NCBI GenBank assembly: GCA_002081555.1
Contig: MZNV01001046.1
Span: forward strand, 1-35,132
Length of the DNA: 35,132 nucleotides
Source of the DNA: Protostelium mycophagum
Lineage: Eukaryota > Evosea > Variosea > Protosteliida > Protosteliaceae
Reading direction: 5' to 3'
Shown here: positions 8,925-19,664 of the stretch, in pieces
Layout of the letters: each line of letters starts with the position of its first letter
Position numbering within the stretch: position 1 is the first letter of the stretch
Program-made: the position numbers and the translations under genes
The notes under the pieces: model-generated
What the model was told of the DNA's origin: nothing
Database searches by the model: none
The model's input: the letters and a program-made list of their open reading frames with translations, nothing else

Positions 8925-10807
8925 ATGTCTCGCATCGACGCCAGTGACCCCGCCATCAATCAGGCAATCGAGGATCTGAAAAACAACCCAAACAGCAACG
9001 CATGGTCAGTTCTTCTTTTCCAGAGTCATTTTTTTAATGTCCAATAGGCTCCTTTTGGACTACGTACCTAAGTCTGATAATAAATTACGTCTCTCTGAGA
9101 CAGGTGAAGAAGGTCTCAATGAGGTAATCTACATAATTCTCGCGGAACACAACTAATCCTATTTAGCTGAAAGAGAATTTCAACGATGGAAGAATGCAAT
9201 ACGCCCTCATGAAGTATGTTGTGAACAACATCACCAAGCTCGTCTACATCTCTTGGTGTGGAGATGGTGTCACTGGTATGAGAAAGGGTTTCTTCAACAA
9301 CCACGTCAATGATGTCGCCAATGTTTTCAAGGTAATTCTTTCAGCAGAAAACTGTTCTAGACTTACATCCATTAGGGCTTTCACATTCAAATCAACGCCA
9401 GAAATGAAGATGACATCAGCGAGGCCGACATCAGGACTAAATTGACCAAGGCGACTGGAGCTTCTTACGATTCGGGACAGAAGAATCAAGGAAGAGCCAC
9501 AGCCGTTCCCACAAATGTCGCTGCAGGAAAGGCCGTCGCTCAGGTACGTTTTGATGATTATTTTCTATGGATTCTAAAGCGGTAGGTATCTTCCATCAAA
9601 GCGAAGACCATCGACAAGAGTGAGTACGACAAGAAGGACGATTCCGCCGAGGTGTGTATCTTTAAATTACAAAATCAGAATCGATGTTCTGATCTTAATT
9701 AGTTCTGGAAAAAGCAGAGAGAGCAGGAGGAGGCAGACAAGCAGTCCGAAAAGGAAAGACTCGAGCAGCAGAGAAGAGATCAAGCCGCCGAAAGAACCGC
9801 AGAAGCCAACAAGTACGAACCCATATGAATATCCTCTTTCTCAATTACATAGCTATTATGAGAAGGAGAGACAACAACAACAACAGCAGGCTGCTGCACC
9901 CGCTCCCAGCAGAACTGTTGCACCTGCAGGAAACTCTTCCAGTTTGAAGTCTAAATTCGAAGCTGCCGCTGCCGCACAGGTACTGAATGATGATGAGGGA
10001 AGTTTCTGAGAGAATTAGGTCGCACAGCCACCCCCCAGAGCGGCACCCGCACCCAGAGCTTTCAAGGCCGCCGCACCTCCTCCAGCCGCCGCTGCACCAC
10101 CCCCAGCCAAGGCTGCACCCGCACCTCCCGCCGCTTCCAAGCCAGCACCCGCACCCCCCACTGCTTCCAAGCCAGCCTTCCAGGCCCCTCCCCCACCCGC
10201 CCCCGTCCACGAGGAACCCGCTCAGGAAGACTGTAAGCGTATGACGTCATCATCACCCCACTGAAAAAAACAGCTTGGGGAGAAGAACCCGCACAAGAGA
10301 GCTATGACCAGAGCTACGACCAGAACCAAGGCTATGACCAATCTTACGACCAGAACCAAGGTTACGACCAATCTTATGACCAGAACCAAGGTTACGACCA
10401 ATCTTACGACCAGAACCAAGGTTACGAACAAGGCTATGACCAATCCTATGATCAGAACCAAGGCTATGAGCAAGGTTACGACCAGAACCAAGGCTACGAG
10501 CAAGGACAAGAGCAGTACCAGGAGGAGGCTTATCACGAGCAAGGTACGTGTTCTTGAAAAAATAGTCTGTTGATTTGTTTAGCTGCTGGAGGAACCCAGT
10601 GCACTGCGTTGTACGATTATGATGGAGAGAATGAGGGAGACTTGCCATTCAAGGAGGGAGATCTGATCATGGTGTTGGACAAGTCTGACCCCAGCGGTTG
10701 GTGGCAGGTGAGTTGTAGATGGTGGAAAATGGAATATGGCTCATATTGCGAAGGGACAACTTAACGGGGTGACTGGATACTTCCCCAGTAACTTTGTGCA
10801 AGAATAG
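8925..10807 (+). CDS. Abp1/drebrin-like actin-binding adaptor (ADF-H + SH3)
   Basis: Eleven exons (8925-9004, 9048-9123, 9167-9331, 9376-9543, 9586-9651, 9703-9812, 9853-9979, 10019-10232, 10274-10543, 10583-10707, 10754-10807) encode 484 residues. Residues 1-135 form an ADF-homology domain of the drebrin/Abp1 type (DYVPKSDNKLRLSETGEEG, YISWCGDGV, KGFFNNHVNDV, GFHIQINARNEDD), which binds F-actin. A charged coiled coil follows (KKQREQEEADKQSEKE), then Gln and Ala/Pro-rich linkers, about eight YDQNQG/YDQSYDQ-type repeats, and a C-terminal SH3 (ALYDYDGENEGDLPFKEGD, GWWQ, GYFPSNFV). Such proteins link cortical actin to endocytosis and Arp2/3. The Tyr/Gln/Asn repeat, all in exon 9, is unusual for the family. 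Its stop lies 58 bp from the stop of the convergent ArfGAP gene. Confidence 0.93.
10274..10543 (+). repeat. Coding tandem repeat, YDQNQG units
   Basis: Exon 9 of the Abp1-like gene is mostly an imperfect tandem array of 30-33 bp units encoding Y-D-Q-(S/N)-x-(G)-Y-D-Q. Units differ at third codon positions, showing coding selection rather than very recent amplification. The composition is prion-like (Tyr, Gln, Asn, Gly). The long opposite-strand open frames over it are by-products of the repeat. Confidence 0.85.
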
Positions 10808-10861
10808 ATTTTTCTGCTTGAAAAATGCAACAATAAATTGTGACATTAAATTAAATTTCTT

Positions 10862-10867
10862 TTTATT
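10862..10867 (-). terminator. Poly(A) signal overlapping the ArfGAP stop codon
   Basis: On the minus strand the gene ends with TTC TTT TAA followed by TAAAA, so AATAAA shares bases with the TAA stop (10866-10868). Confidence 0.6.
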
Positions 10868-13427
10868 AAAAGAAATCAAAGGGGTTGTCGTTGGCGGGTT
10901 TCGGCTGGTTGCCTTGCGGTGTGGGCACGTGAGTGCTCTGCTGAAATCCAAAAGGGCTGTCTTCGTTCTACAATTCGTCATTATCGAATTTAAACGCAGT
11001 TGTAGACTGACCAGCTTGTGTTGTGGGGGGGCACCCATACTGCCCATGGGAACCTTGGGTTGTTGGGGTTGAGAAGACTTCACCGGCACGTTGAAAGACA
11101 CGAGACTCGCAAAAGCTGTACACTCTTAGTATTCATGATGACGTCACACCATACCGTTTGGGTTGGCCTTGGGGGGTTCAGGCTTGGGTGCTTCGGAGAA
11201 CAATGGGTTAGGGTCTTGGGGTGCCAATAATCCAAATCCTCCGAATCCTATTGTACATTATTTCTGTGCATGCGTACGAGTTGTGCGATGGATGCTCACC
11301 TCCATTATTTTGGGGTGCGTGGCCAGCTGGATTTCCTCCAAATCCACCTACATTTCCTCCAAAACCCTGAAGATGTGTCAATTTGACATTTGTTGTGTTG
11401 CACAACCAACCTGGTTTCCTGGGAAACCTCCATGAGGTTGTGGGGCGGGAGAACCGAAACCCATGTTCCCGCCAAAATTTTGACCAGGGAAACCTCCAGG
11501 CTGGTGGGCGGGCTGTTGAGGAGGGAAGTGGGGCTGTCCTATACATTTTCAGTCGAATCGTAATTTTGGCGGGAAACTGACCGAAGCCACCAGCAGGAGC
11601 AGGAGCGCCAAAACCACCGAGTACATCAAGGCCGAAACCTTGTAGAAATCAATAACATGTCCACTTTTGACTTGATTCTCAAAATAACATTGTTTTTTTA
11701 TACAAATCAATTCTTCGTAATTAAATATGTTTGGCATAGCGTTGAGTCTTGACATAAAGACATTTCGAAAACAACCCACCAGCGTTTGAAGAGTGGGGAA
11801 CTGGAGGAGACGGTTCAAATCCGGCGAAAGCGCCTTGAGATGGTGGTGCCGCTGGGCGTGATGCGGCTGCAGGGGATCCAAAGGATGTGTTGAATGAGTC
11901 GAAAGAGTTGTTTTGCTTGGGCTGTTGTGCTGTTTTTGATCAGAAACTTGCCGAATATGATCGAGAAGTTTGTACCGGGAGCAGCAGTGGATCCAAAGCT
12001 GAAAGCGTCAAAGGGGGAGGGTTGGGGTTGGCTGCTGAAGGAATCGAACCCGGAACCGAAAGCATCGTTGTTTTGAGCTGGTTTTTGAGGGCTGACATGG
12101 TTGGTTGTAGAAGGCAGTGCGGAGCCGACTGAAAAGAGGTCAAATCGGTTGGACTCTTGTTTAGGGGCGGGAGCGCCGAAATCAAAGGGGTTAGCGGCGG
12201 GTTGGTGGGAGGGGGTGGTCGAAAAGTCTCCGAAGGGGGAGGGGGCGGGCTTCGGGGGTTGGTTGTAGTGTGCGGGTGGCTGCGCGCCGAAAGCCTCAAA
12301 AACGTTTTGACTGTGAGTGGGTTGAGCCTGTACATTATCAGCACCACGAAAAATCTGTGAAAATCTCACCGGCTTGAAGGGGTCAAAAGAGTTGGTGGCG
12401 GGGGCGGGGGTGGGAGCGGGGGTATCAAAGTCGTCGAAAAAGTTTGTTGAAGCTGGCTTAGGTGCCTGGGCTGGCTTAGGTGCCTGAGCTGCATTTTGAG
12501 CCGCAAAATGAGCAACTGCAGAGGTAGAGGACTGGGAAGGAGGTGCGAAGGGGTCAAAATCTAAATTTCCACCAGATTTCGGGGCAGGTGTAGAGGCAGG
12601 GGGAGCCGAGTCAAAAGCATCGAAAAAATTCTGAGAAAGGTCATTCGAATTTTCGAGGAAATTTCACTCACGGCGTTTGAGGCAGGTTTCTGCTGGGCGG
12701 GGGCGGGGGCAGGTGTGGGGTCGTCAAAAAATCCAAAAGCGGAGGCGCTCTGCGGTTTGCTGGTCTGAGAGTGTACATTGAGAGGTGGGATATTATTTCC
12801 AAGAAGATTTTTCAAAGGTTCGGCGTGTACAGGTGTAGCTGCGTTCTGGAAAAATCAGCGAAAAATCAGCGAAATTTCTATGAAAATTCGGAGATGCGGC
12901 GGAAAACTCACGGTTGGGTCTGGTTGTCCGAGCCATCTCTTCTCCACGTATTTTTTCTTGATGTAAGCTCTCAACTACTGTGTATCAGCATGACCATTTG
13001 GATCTGTAGACATACCTGATCGATATCCCAAGAGGAATCGGGTTCTCCTCCGTCTTTGGGATTGAATTTGGCCAGATACTTGGCATTAGAGAGGCGGTTG
13101 CCTCCTTCTTGTAATTGTTTCACTTCATCGGCCTTAAAGGTGGTCATAGAAACAGATTTCACTCTGAAATTATTCTCTCGGCTGGGGAAGTTTAATTTAT
13201 AATGTGCGAGGTGATGATGGGACTCACTGTATACCACTGCATTGGGTGCAGATGAAAGTCCAGAAATTTGGACTGACATAAACAGGTCCCTATTCTCCTC
13301 AGAAAAGATTGTACGAATGATATGGTTCACCAACCTTAGCGCCACAATCAGCACATTTTTTGTTTTCAGGCTGCTGCATGAGCTCGCGAATCGCCTTCAT
13401 ATTTTTCTCCTCTTGTTTGCTCCCCAT
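10866..13427 (-). CDS. AGFG/Hrb-type ArfGAP with FG and NPF motifs
   Basis: Fourteen exons (13335-13427, 13228-13289, 13016-13181, 12912-12974, 12672-12845, 12370-12630, 11976-12327, 11780-11929, 11582-11638, 11411-11538, 11300-11366, 11155-11247, 11012-11115, 10866-10967) encode 623 residues. Residues 1-130 are an ArfGAP domain: zinc ligands C-x2-C-x16-C-x2-C (from CADC to CTQC), the Arg in CSGIHR, then FRVKSVSMTTFKADEV and KKKYVEKRWLG, which match AGFG/Hrb better than other ArfGAPs. The rest is low-complexity Pro/Ala/Gln/Gly with repeated FDPF, FDAF, NPFDF and FGG motifs, as in AGFG, where such motifs bind EH domains and clathrin adaptors. It probably acts in clathrin-dependent sorting. It ends NPFDFF. 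Upstream it shares a 150 bp gap with the cyclase-like gene. Confidence 0.92.
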
Positions 13428-13577
13428 CTTGTCTTTATGCTGCAGGAGGTGTCGAAAGTGTGCGATGATCTGCCGAATCGCAGGACTGAAAACTGCGAAT
13501 CTACAAGAGTCAAAAGATTTATTTCTGGCTCTCATTTACGGCTCAGTCACAGCAGTTCCGCCTTCATCACCAACATC
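13428..13577. promoter_or_regulatory. 150 bp bidirectional promoter gap
   Basis: This is the sequence between the start codons of the ArfGAP (-) and the cyclase-like gene (+). It must hold both core promoters. No TATA box or clear motif is visible. Confidence 0.45.
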
Positions 13578-16069
13578 ATGTCCAAATTTTTGGATTATGC
13601 TGCGGAGGTGTATTCCAACAACAATCGTCTTAAGCTGTTGGAAACAAACATGCAAGAGTTGAGGTATGAGAATGACCGCTTAAAACAGGCGGTGAAAGAC
13701 AAAGACACCCTCTTGAGTGAGTAGTAGCAGATAAATCACATCTGATGCAAAAAGTTGATGCGAGGGAGCGTGTTGGTAAAGCGGAGGAGCAGCTTGAAAA
13801 GATCAATAGGAGGCTGCCAGAATACGAAGCTGACCTCACCACAACGCATCTGCAGTTGGAGCAGACCCAGAGGCATGTTAAAGCAATATGTTTGCCTCAC
13901 TGATGAAATCAGGGAGGTGCACTCTATTCAGTGGAAGTTGAAAGTCGCAGAGACGAGAATAGCGCCACCTCCAGCACCTGCCTATGAGGTCCCCACTGGA
14001 ACAGTCGCTTTGGTATCAACAAGTATTCAAGATTATGTACAATTGTGGGACGCAGTCCCCATCGCGATGAGCGAATCCCTCATCTTGCATAATGGTGATT
14101 AAGACCGATGGGATTGTGATATGACATTCACAGTTTTATTGAGAGAGAAAATGGAAGTTTGCGGAGGTCATGAATCTAAAAGCTTAGGAGACCACTACGA
14201 ATTAGGTTTTGCTCGAGTGATCGACGCCGTCAGATTCTGTTTGGAAGTTCAGGAAGAGTTAGTCTCTACAAAATGGCCGTATGCACTATTGTCGACGAAA
14301 TATGCTGAGGAGGAGTCGGCCGGAGAAGGTTTACCATTGTACAGAGGTGATTCTTTGATATTTTGTGGAGATAAAAAATAATAACTGAAATGAATGAAGG
14401 ATTTAGAGTCCGCATGGCAATTCATGTCGGTCTCGTCAATACCGCTCCAAATCCAGTCACTCAAATCCAAGAGGTAATTTGCTTCCTCACTTGAAATATT
14501 AAAATTGAATAGTACTCTGGCTCTGGCGTCAGTGAAGTCACATGTCTCGAATCCCTGGCACATGGAGGTGACCTGAAAATCTGTTCTCAATGATTAACCC
14601 CACCAGGCCAAATTCTGATCAGTTCGCGGGCATATGAGACTCTAAAATTAGACACAAACACGAGTGAGGTGGGGGACCCGGACTTCAAACGTCTGGAAGT
14701 TCCCCCTGAAGAGAACATTTTTCTGGAAGGTATTTATCAGATGCTGCCCAGTATATTGAAGGCCAGAACGTTCCCTCCCATTAAAACTGGTGAGGAGTCA
14801 ATCGTTTGACACAGAGTGTTGATGGAGTCAGGCATTCAAGTGGTGAGGGAGGATGTATCAGGTCAATTGGACAGAATCAAGAATCGTACACAAGGTGAAT
14901 ATCTTTGGCGTTTTATTCAAGTCGATTTTCGTCTATTTTGGTTATCAACATAAAAATCAGCTTTGCATTTATCGAATTAAATTCAAGTTTCGAGAGGAAC
15001 AGCAACAAAGATATCCAAACACTGACTTGAACGAAGGGATGAGCAGGCACATAGATTTTCTCGGTCACACCTTCGAAGAAACGATAGAGCAAGCGGATCA
15101 GCTAAACAAGAGGCTTATGGCCATTCAAATACCAGAAGACTTTGGTTCCAACATGGAACACGGGAAAGCCTTGCAACTGACCAAAGAGATTGAACAAGTC
15201 ATCAAGAGTCAACACGCGATGAGAGACATGTTGAAGCTGACTCAATCGAAAAACGACGTGAGTCCAAATTAAAATATAGAGGCTGATGTCTTTTCAGACG
15301 CAAGCTCTCCAGATGCAAGCCCTCGAGGCAAAGATCGCCGCATTAAACCAGGACCGAAAGGAGTTTATCAACAGACTGCAAGAAGAGAGAATGACCAACA
15401 GCCAGACGAAACAGGTCCGGAAAGTTATCTCGTTGTAGATGCGATTGTAGACGAACATTCTTCCAGGATAATTCCAAATTGCAGTCCATTATAACTGCGC
15501 TGCGGTTAGAGTTGTCAGAACTGAAGGGGGACAACACGAGTTTACGGATGCAAATATCAACTTTAGAGGCCATGGACGTCGCAAAGAATGTCCCACAAAG
15601 GCATGGAGACATGCCACATTTAAGAAGTATACAAAGATCTCACACCGCCCCTCCGAACCACCAAAAAATGAGTATGAAAGTGAGTCAGTCAAATCTTGCA
15701 CCTTTTGGCAGAAAAAGCCAGTTGAGATTCTGAACAGGTACAATTGGAGGGAGTGGACAGGATGTTGGCTGAGATCCTCTCTCGAGCACCTTATCCTATT
15801 CCCTGTAAAAAGATCAGTGATGGCACCTTCATGGTGCTGGACCGAAGGGTCAGCCTTCAGATCGCAAACGGCGGGCTTGGAGGTAAAAACACAACGATAA
15901 TTCAAATTTTGAATTTTTAGTTCGCGTGGGAGGAGGTTATAGAAGTTTTGAGGCTTGGTTACATCAGCTCTTGAACTCTTATGCATCAGAAAGGCTGCCA
16001 ATTGTGGTTACCACAGAGACTTCTCTCCCAGAAGTGGCCAGAAGGAGAAGTGCTTTTGCAGATCCTTGA
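13578..16069 (+). CDS. Coiled-coil protein with class III cyclase-like domain and GAR (Gas2) domain
   Basis: Thirteen exons (13578-13716, 13755-13872, 13913-14094, 14134-14346, 14400-14473, 14513-14567, 14607-14789, 14832-14920, 14988-15257, 15298-15414, 15467-15679, 15738-15882, 15921-16069) encode 648 residues. Residues ~1-120 are coiled coil. Residues ~125-310 follow the fold of fungal-type adenylyl cyclases: VALVSTSIQDYVQLWD, ESKSLGDHYELGF, FRVRMAIHVG, EYSGSGVSEVTC, AHGGQILISS. The first metal Asp (usual F-T-D-I) is Ser and the N-x3-R catalytic pair is missing, so activity is doubtful. A second coiled coil spans ~350-530. Residues ~560-620 resemble a microtubule-binding GAR domain (YPIPCKKISDGTFMVL, VRVGGGYRSFEAWLHQLL). 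Intron 2 appears to use a GC-AG pair; the exon 8/9 junction is the least certain. Confidence 0.78.
15432..15451 (+). repeat. Intronic 20-mer shared with a CUL4 intron
   Basis: GTTGTAGATGCGATTGTAGA lies in the intron 15415-15466 of the cyclase-like gene and is identical to 29351-29370 in a CUL4 intron. It holds two copies of the TTGTAGA motif. Confidence 0.85.
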
Positions 16070-16150
16070 TGATTCAATTGTATGAGAAGATGAAGGAGAT
16101 CATGTCACGAGATAATCTATGTACATATAAATGAGGTCGAAGTTTAATTG

Positions 16151-16503
16151 TCATGTGATGTAAGGCATGAAGGCTGGTGGTTTTGTCCTCAGCTCACAAG
16201 CGTTCTCCACAAGATAACTTAGCTCATCTCCAAACTCGAAAAGCTCATCCTCTTCATTCTCCTCACATCTGAAACATTAAAAATGATTTGACAAAGATTC
16301 ACATACATTGATTCTTCGCTCTCTGTCAATTTTGGAATTTTTGACAACGGTGTGCTGGCTTGCTCTTTTAGGCACACGTCATCTCCTCCATCTTGTTCAG
16401 CCTTCTCCATGTTTCTTTTCTTTTTTATCTGGTTGAATGTGGTACATTCTATGTCTTTATGTTCCTCTATTGTCTTCTCTTTCTGAGAGGTGGTTTGGCT
16501 CAT
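16151..16503 (-). CDS. Small acidic protein, unknown function
   Basis: Two exons, 16307-16503 and 16151-16268, with a 38 bp GT-AG intron encode 104 residues from the ATG at 16503. An upstream in-frame extension exists but has no ATG. The protein is highly charged and mostly hydrophilic: a Lys/Glu-rich first half (SQKEKTIEEHKD, KKKRNMEKAEQDGGDD) and an acidic C-terminal helix (CEENEEDELFEFGDELSYL). No signal peptide, membrane segment or domain is recognised. It is convergent with the cyclase-like gene (81 bp gap) and divergent from RPAC2 (113 bp gap). Confidence 0.55.
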
Positions 16504-16616
16504 CTCCTCAGTATCGAATTGCAAGGAAACGATTACCAAGAAGTTGTTCTGAAATATGCGAATCGCACATCACATCACCATCTCAACATTCTCATTCGGT
16601 TCAATCCCCAATAAAC
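16504..16616. promoter_or_regulatory. 113 bp bidirectional promoter gap
   Basis: It separates the start codons of the small acidic gene (-) and RPAC2 (+). No clear motif is seen. Confidence 0.4.
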
Positions 16617-17172
16617 ATGACAACACCTGCTAGAAAGATTGAGATTGTGAGATAAATGAAACAATGCCAGCCAACATTAATACCATTCGTAGGTCTCTTC
16701 TGAGCGTACTGATTCAGCCACCTTCATTTTCCAAGAGGAGGACCACACTATTGGCAATTCTTTGAGATACATGCTTATGAAAAAGTTGGTTACAATGTTC
16801 TATTCACCTCTAATTACCCCAGTCCAAAAGTGGACTTTGCTGGATACAGTATACCTCACCCTTCTAAGCCGGATATGAACGTTAGAGTCCAGACAAAACG
16901 TAATGATCATTTATTGGATTACCGCTGACAAACATTAGCGGAACATACACCTATGGAAGTCGTCAAAGAGTCTTTCGATAACTTAAAGACCGTGAGTTAT
17001 TAACATATCAGAAATCGGTTAATTGATGAAATGTGTACATGAAAAAACCTTCAAGATGATCAACAGCGCACATTTTCATTGAGTGATGTTTCTCAAGGTC
17101 TGCTATTACATAATGCAAGAATGGGAGAAGGAGATAGCACCATTTATCAATGCTGAAGAGATGGAAGAGTGA
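16617..17172 (+). CDS. POLR1D: RNA polymerase I/III subunit RPAC2 (AC19)
   Basis: Five exons (16617-16646, 16693-16784, 16823-16899, 16939-16991, 17098-17172) encode 108 residues. The sequence SATFIFQEEDHTIGNSLRYM, then NPKVDFAGYSIPHPSKPDMN and VRVQTK, is diagnostic for the small alpha-like subunit shared by RNA polymerases I and III, which dimerises with RPAC1 to start core assembly in the nucleus. The length fits the family (about 105-140). The C-terminal helix is PMEVVKESFDNLKT followed by VCYYIMQEWEKEI. The last intron (16992-17097, 106 bp) is longer than most here; an internal AAG acceptor inside it gives no open continuation. Confidence 0.93.
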
Positions 17173-17772
17173 AATATCGCACCGACATCCCACACAATCG
17201 AAAGTTTAATCATTAATTAATTGACCATTAAAATCAAGATGAGCCAAGGATTATTTTTCATCAATTGTTGATCATAAATCGTTGGAAGCTGATGAAAATG
17301 GATGGCCTGTATTAATAACTGTGAAGTCGAGGCATGAAGTTATTCTCAACACATGATCAACCCTGGAAATATAAAAAATCAAAAAATTTTCTTCATCATT
17401 TTGAAGCTTTTTCCCTTTGTTTAGTGAATTCAAACCACCCAGTTCGTGGCAGTGGCAGAGCACGTTGTATTCCCGGAAACGGCAGGAGGCTTGTTCGTGA
17501 GGTTTCGACCTGAGGAATCGTGAGGTTTCGCAGTCGGAATGAAAGTGAAGTGAATCCCCGATCGGTCCGAACTTAGTCCTCGGAAGTCCTCACGCTTCCA
17601 AATCCCGATTTAGATGAGCGATGCGTTCGTAACCGTGAATTGATGACGGTAGGAATAATTAATATATTTAGGTGAAATAATGACCGAATTTCCGGAAAAT
17701 AATTTCCTCCGATCGGCGATTTTCGAAAGGACAGCAGAGAATGAGAATTGAACAATAACAACAAAAGACAAC
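17173..17772. other. Intergenic, no gene recognised
   Basis: This 600 bp gap upstream of the kinase gene contains an imperfect direct repeat GTGAGGTTTCG (about 17496 and 17519) and AT-rich segments. Minus-strand open frames here lack splice logic or family resemblance. It probably holds the RPAC2 3' end and the kinase promoter. Confidence 0.5.
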
Positions 17773-18798
17773 ATGGGATTACGAAACATCCTCAAAAAGA
17801 AATGTGTGTACTTTCATTCATCATTCGTGCTTGACCTGACTTTGAACAGCAAAGAAGGTCGAAGCATTTTATGAGATCACAGGAAAGATAGGAGAAGGCC
17901 TAACAGCTGATGTCTTTCTGGCGAAGAGGAAATCAGACGGGCTGGTGGTCGTCTTAAAAGTGATACAGAAGTCAAAAGTGAAGTGTGAAGATTGGGTCAG
18001 AGAACGTAACATCCTGGAACAACACGCCGAACAAAACATAGTCAAGCTGATCGAGATTTTCGAGGACAAGAAGAGATTCATCTTTGTACTGGAGAGGTAA
18101 CATTTCGCATCCCGTTGTCTACAATGACTAATAAGAGCAGGATGTCAGAGGGTGATCTGTACAGCTACATAGAGAAGAACGCTGTTCCCAAGCAAGCAGA
18201 ATCCGCCTCCATCGCGAAGTCTATACTGACCGCACTGGCTCACCTCCACGCTTTTGGCATCGCACACAGAGATCTCAAGTTGGAGAATATTTTGATACAC
18301 AAGGATGCCAGCGGCAAGACAATAGCAAAGCTAGCCGATTTCGGATTTGCCGCCAAAAACACCGGAAAAGGTTTTTCGCTGCAGTGCGGATCCCTTCCAT
18401 ACTCTGCCCCAGAGCTCGTCAAAGGACAACAAAACTACAACGAGTCAGTCGATATGTGGAGCTTTGGTGTTGTCCTGTACATCATGGTGAGTGATACATC
18501 TCTCGTTGTAGACGTAAAGACTCACGCAAACCAGCTGTCGGGACAGCCACCATTCAAAGCAAAGGGACTCACATTGACACAAGCCATAGAGAGCGGCCGC
18601 TGGGATTTTTCAGCCAAAGTTTGGATGAACATTTCACCAGCTGCAAAGGACTTGGTCTCAAGACTTTTACAAGTCGACCCCACGAAAAGAATCACCGCGA
18701 GTGAAGCTTTACAACACCCTTGGATCGTGTCGAGCGGGGAGAAGAGAGAGTTTTTACGTGTATCTACCAACCAAGAGATTGCCGCGAGTGCGGCTTGA
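17773..18798 (+). CDS. Ser/Thr protein kinase, CAMK-like, single domain
   Basis: Four exons (17773-17803, 17850-18096, 18141-18486, 18535-18798) encode 295 residues, almost nothing but a kinase domain. All key motifs are present: glycine loop IGEGLTADVF, VVVLKV with the ATP-binding Lys, catalytic loop HRDLKLEN, metal-binding DFG, SAPE at the end of the activation segment, DMWSFGVVLY and a C-lobe ending DPTKRITASEALQHPWI. The HRDLKLEN and P+1 style (CGSLPYSAPE) match the CAMK group. No autoinhibitory or calmodulin-binding tail follows. MGLRNILKK could be N-myristoylated, but residue 6 is not Ser, so this is weak. The last intron contains the recurring CTCTCGTTGTAGACG string. Confidence 0.93.
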
Positions 18799-19145
18799 GG
18801 AATCACCAGTTTTGAGAAATCTATTGGCGGAAGTTCGCTGATGAGTGTACTAGAAGAGATATAAAATTATTGTTTTTGAATTGCCTTCTTGTGTGCACAG
18901 ATTGCATCTTCCTGTGGCATTTGTAAAAGCTATTCTTCATTGCTGTTCAAAGTTCACAAAAATCCCGCTTTCATACCGTGATTCTTCAGTAACTACCGCA
19001 TCTTTTTCACTTAAGAGCCCTACCAGGCAAAAATACCTTCATTTCGGAAAAATTTTGTCTTCATACAGAACAATTGCACTTTTCGTTGAACCCCATTTTT
19101 CGAATTCGAAAACATGTCAGGACAATCAAGTCTGCTGAAGCTGCC
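18799..19145. other. Region without a settled gene
   Basis: Both strands have protein-like open segments between about 18870 and 19140, with possible short exons on the minus strand, but no model keeps frame with good splice sites throughout and no family is recognised. The kinase 3' UTR must lie at the left end. Confidence 0.4.
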
Positions 19146-19458
19146 ATGGACTCAACACTAGATATCCATACATGCACGATGGAAGATTCGATTTATCCTG
19201 TACAACCCTCGCCTGTAGATGTACATTATTCCTGGGAATGGTTACAAGCTAAAACGATTTCGTCTAAGGTTTCCGGAAAGGCGAGAAGTCACTCGGATGA
19301 AATCGCAAGGTGAAATTCCCGAATTTTATTGAATTTTCAAAAGTCTTGATGAACTCGCGGAGATTGAGATATGATTGAGAAAGAGTACAAAGACAGCTCA
19401 CGACCTTGGATCCTCACCAAAGCAGCCGGAAGCAGTCTCTCTTGGTATGGCTCGATAG
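19146..19458 (+). CDS. Possible small hypothetical protein
   Basis: Two exons, 19146-19309 and 19386-19458, would encode 78 residues; the 76 bp intron is GT-AG and keeps frame. The first exon reads like real coding sequence (SPVDVHYSWEWLQAKTISSK), the second is short. No domain, signal peptide or membrane segment is present. The opposite strand over exon 2 is also open, so this call is weak. It lies about 200 bp upstream of the membrane protein gene. Confidence 0.3.
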
Positions 19459-19664
19459 CGTGCTGAAAAAATCGGCATTTCGGTCAGTAAACCTGAACTT
19501 CCGGTACAAATTCTAAACGGATAATTTTTCATCGGATCCGGATAAAAGATTCACCGCGGTTAATATGAAGTATGACACACCAATTCTGTGTCTAAATTCA
19601 CCCGTTTCAAAACTCCGTGGGATTTCCTCCTTCAATTTGTTCATTCCCCCAAAACAAAAAGAAG

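Noticed and set aside
10222-10542. Long minus-strand open frames over the YDQNQG repeat (Val/Leu-rich)
   Set aside because: They arise from the periodic plus-strand coding repeat, have no splice or domain support, and the plus-strand SH3/ADF-H gene is certain.
18870-19480. Minus-strand gene with several very short exons
   Set aside because: Protein-like pieces exist, but every model needed a 28-30 bp intron or broke frame, and no family was recognised.
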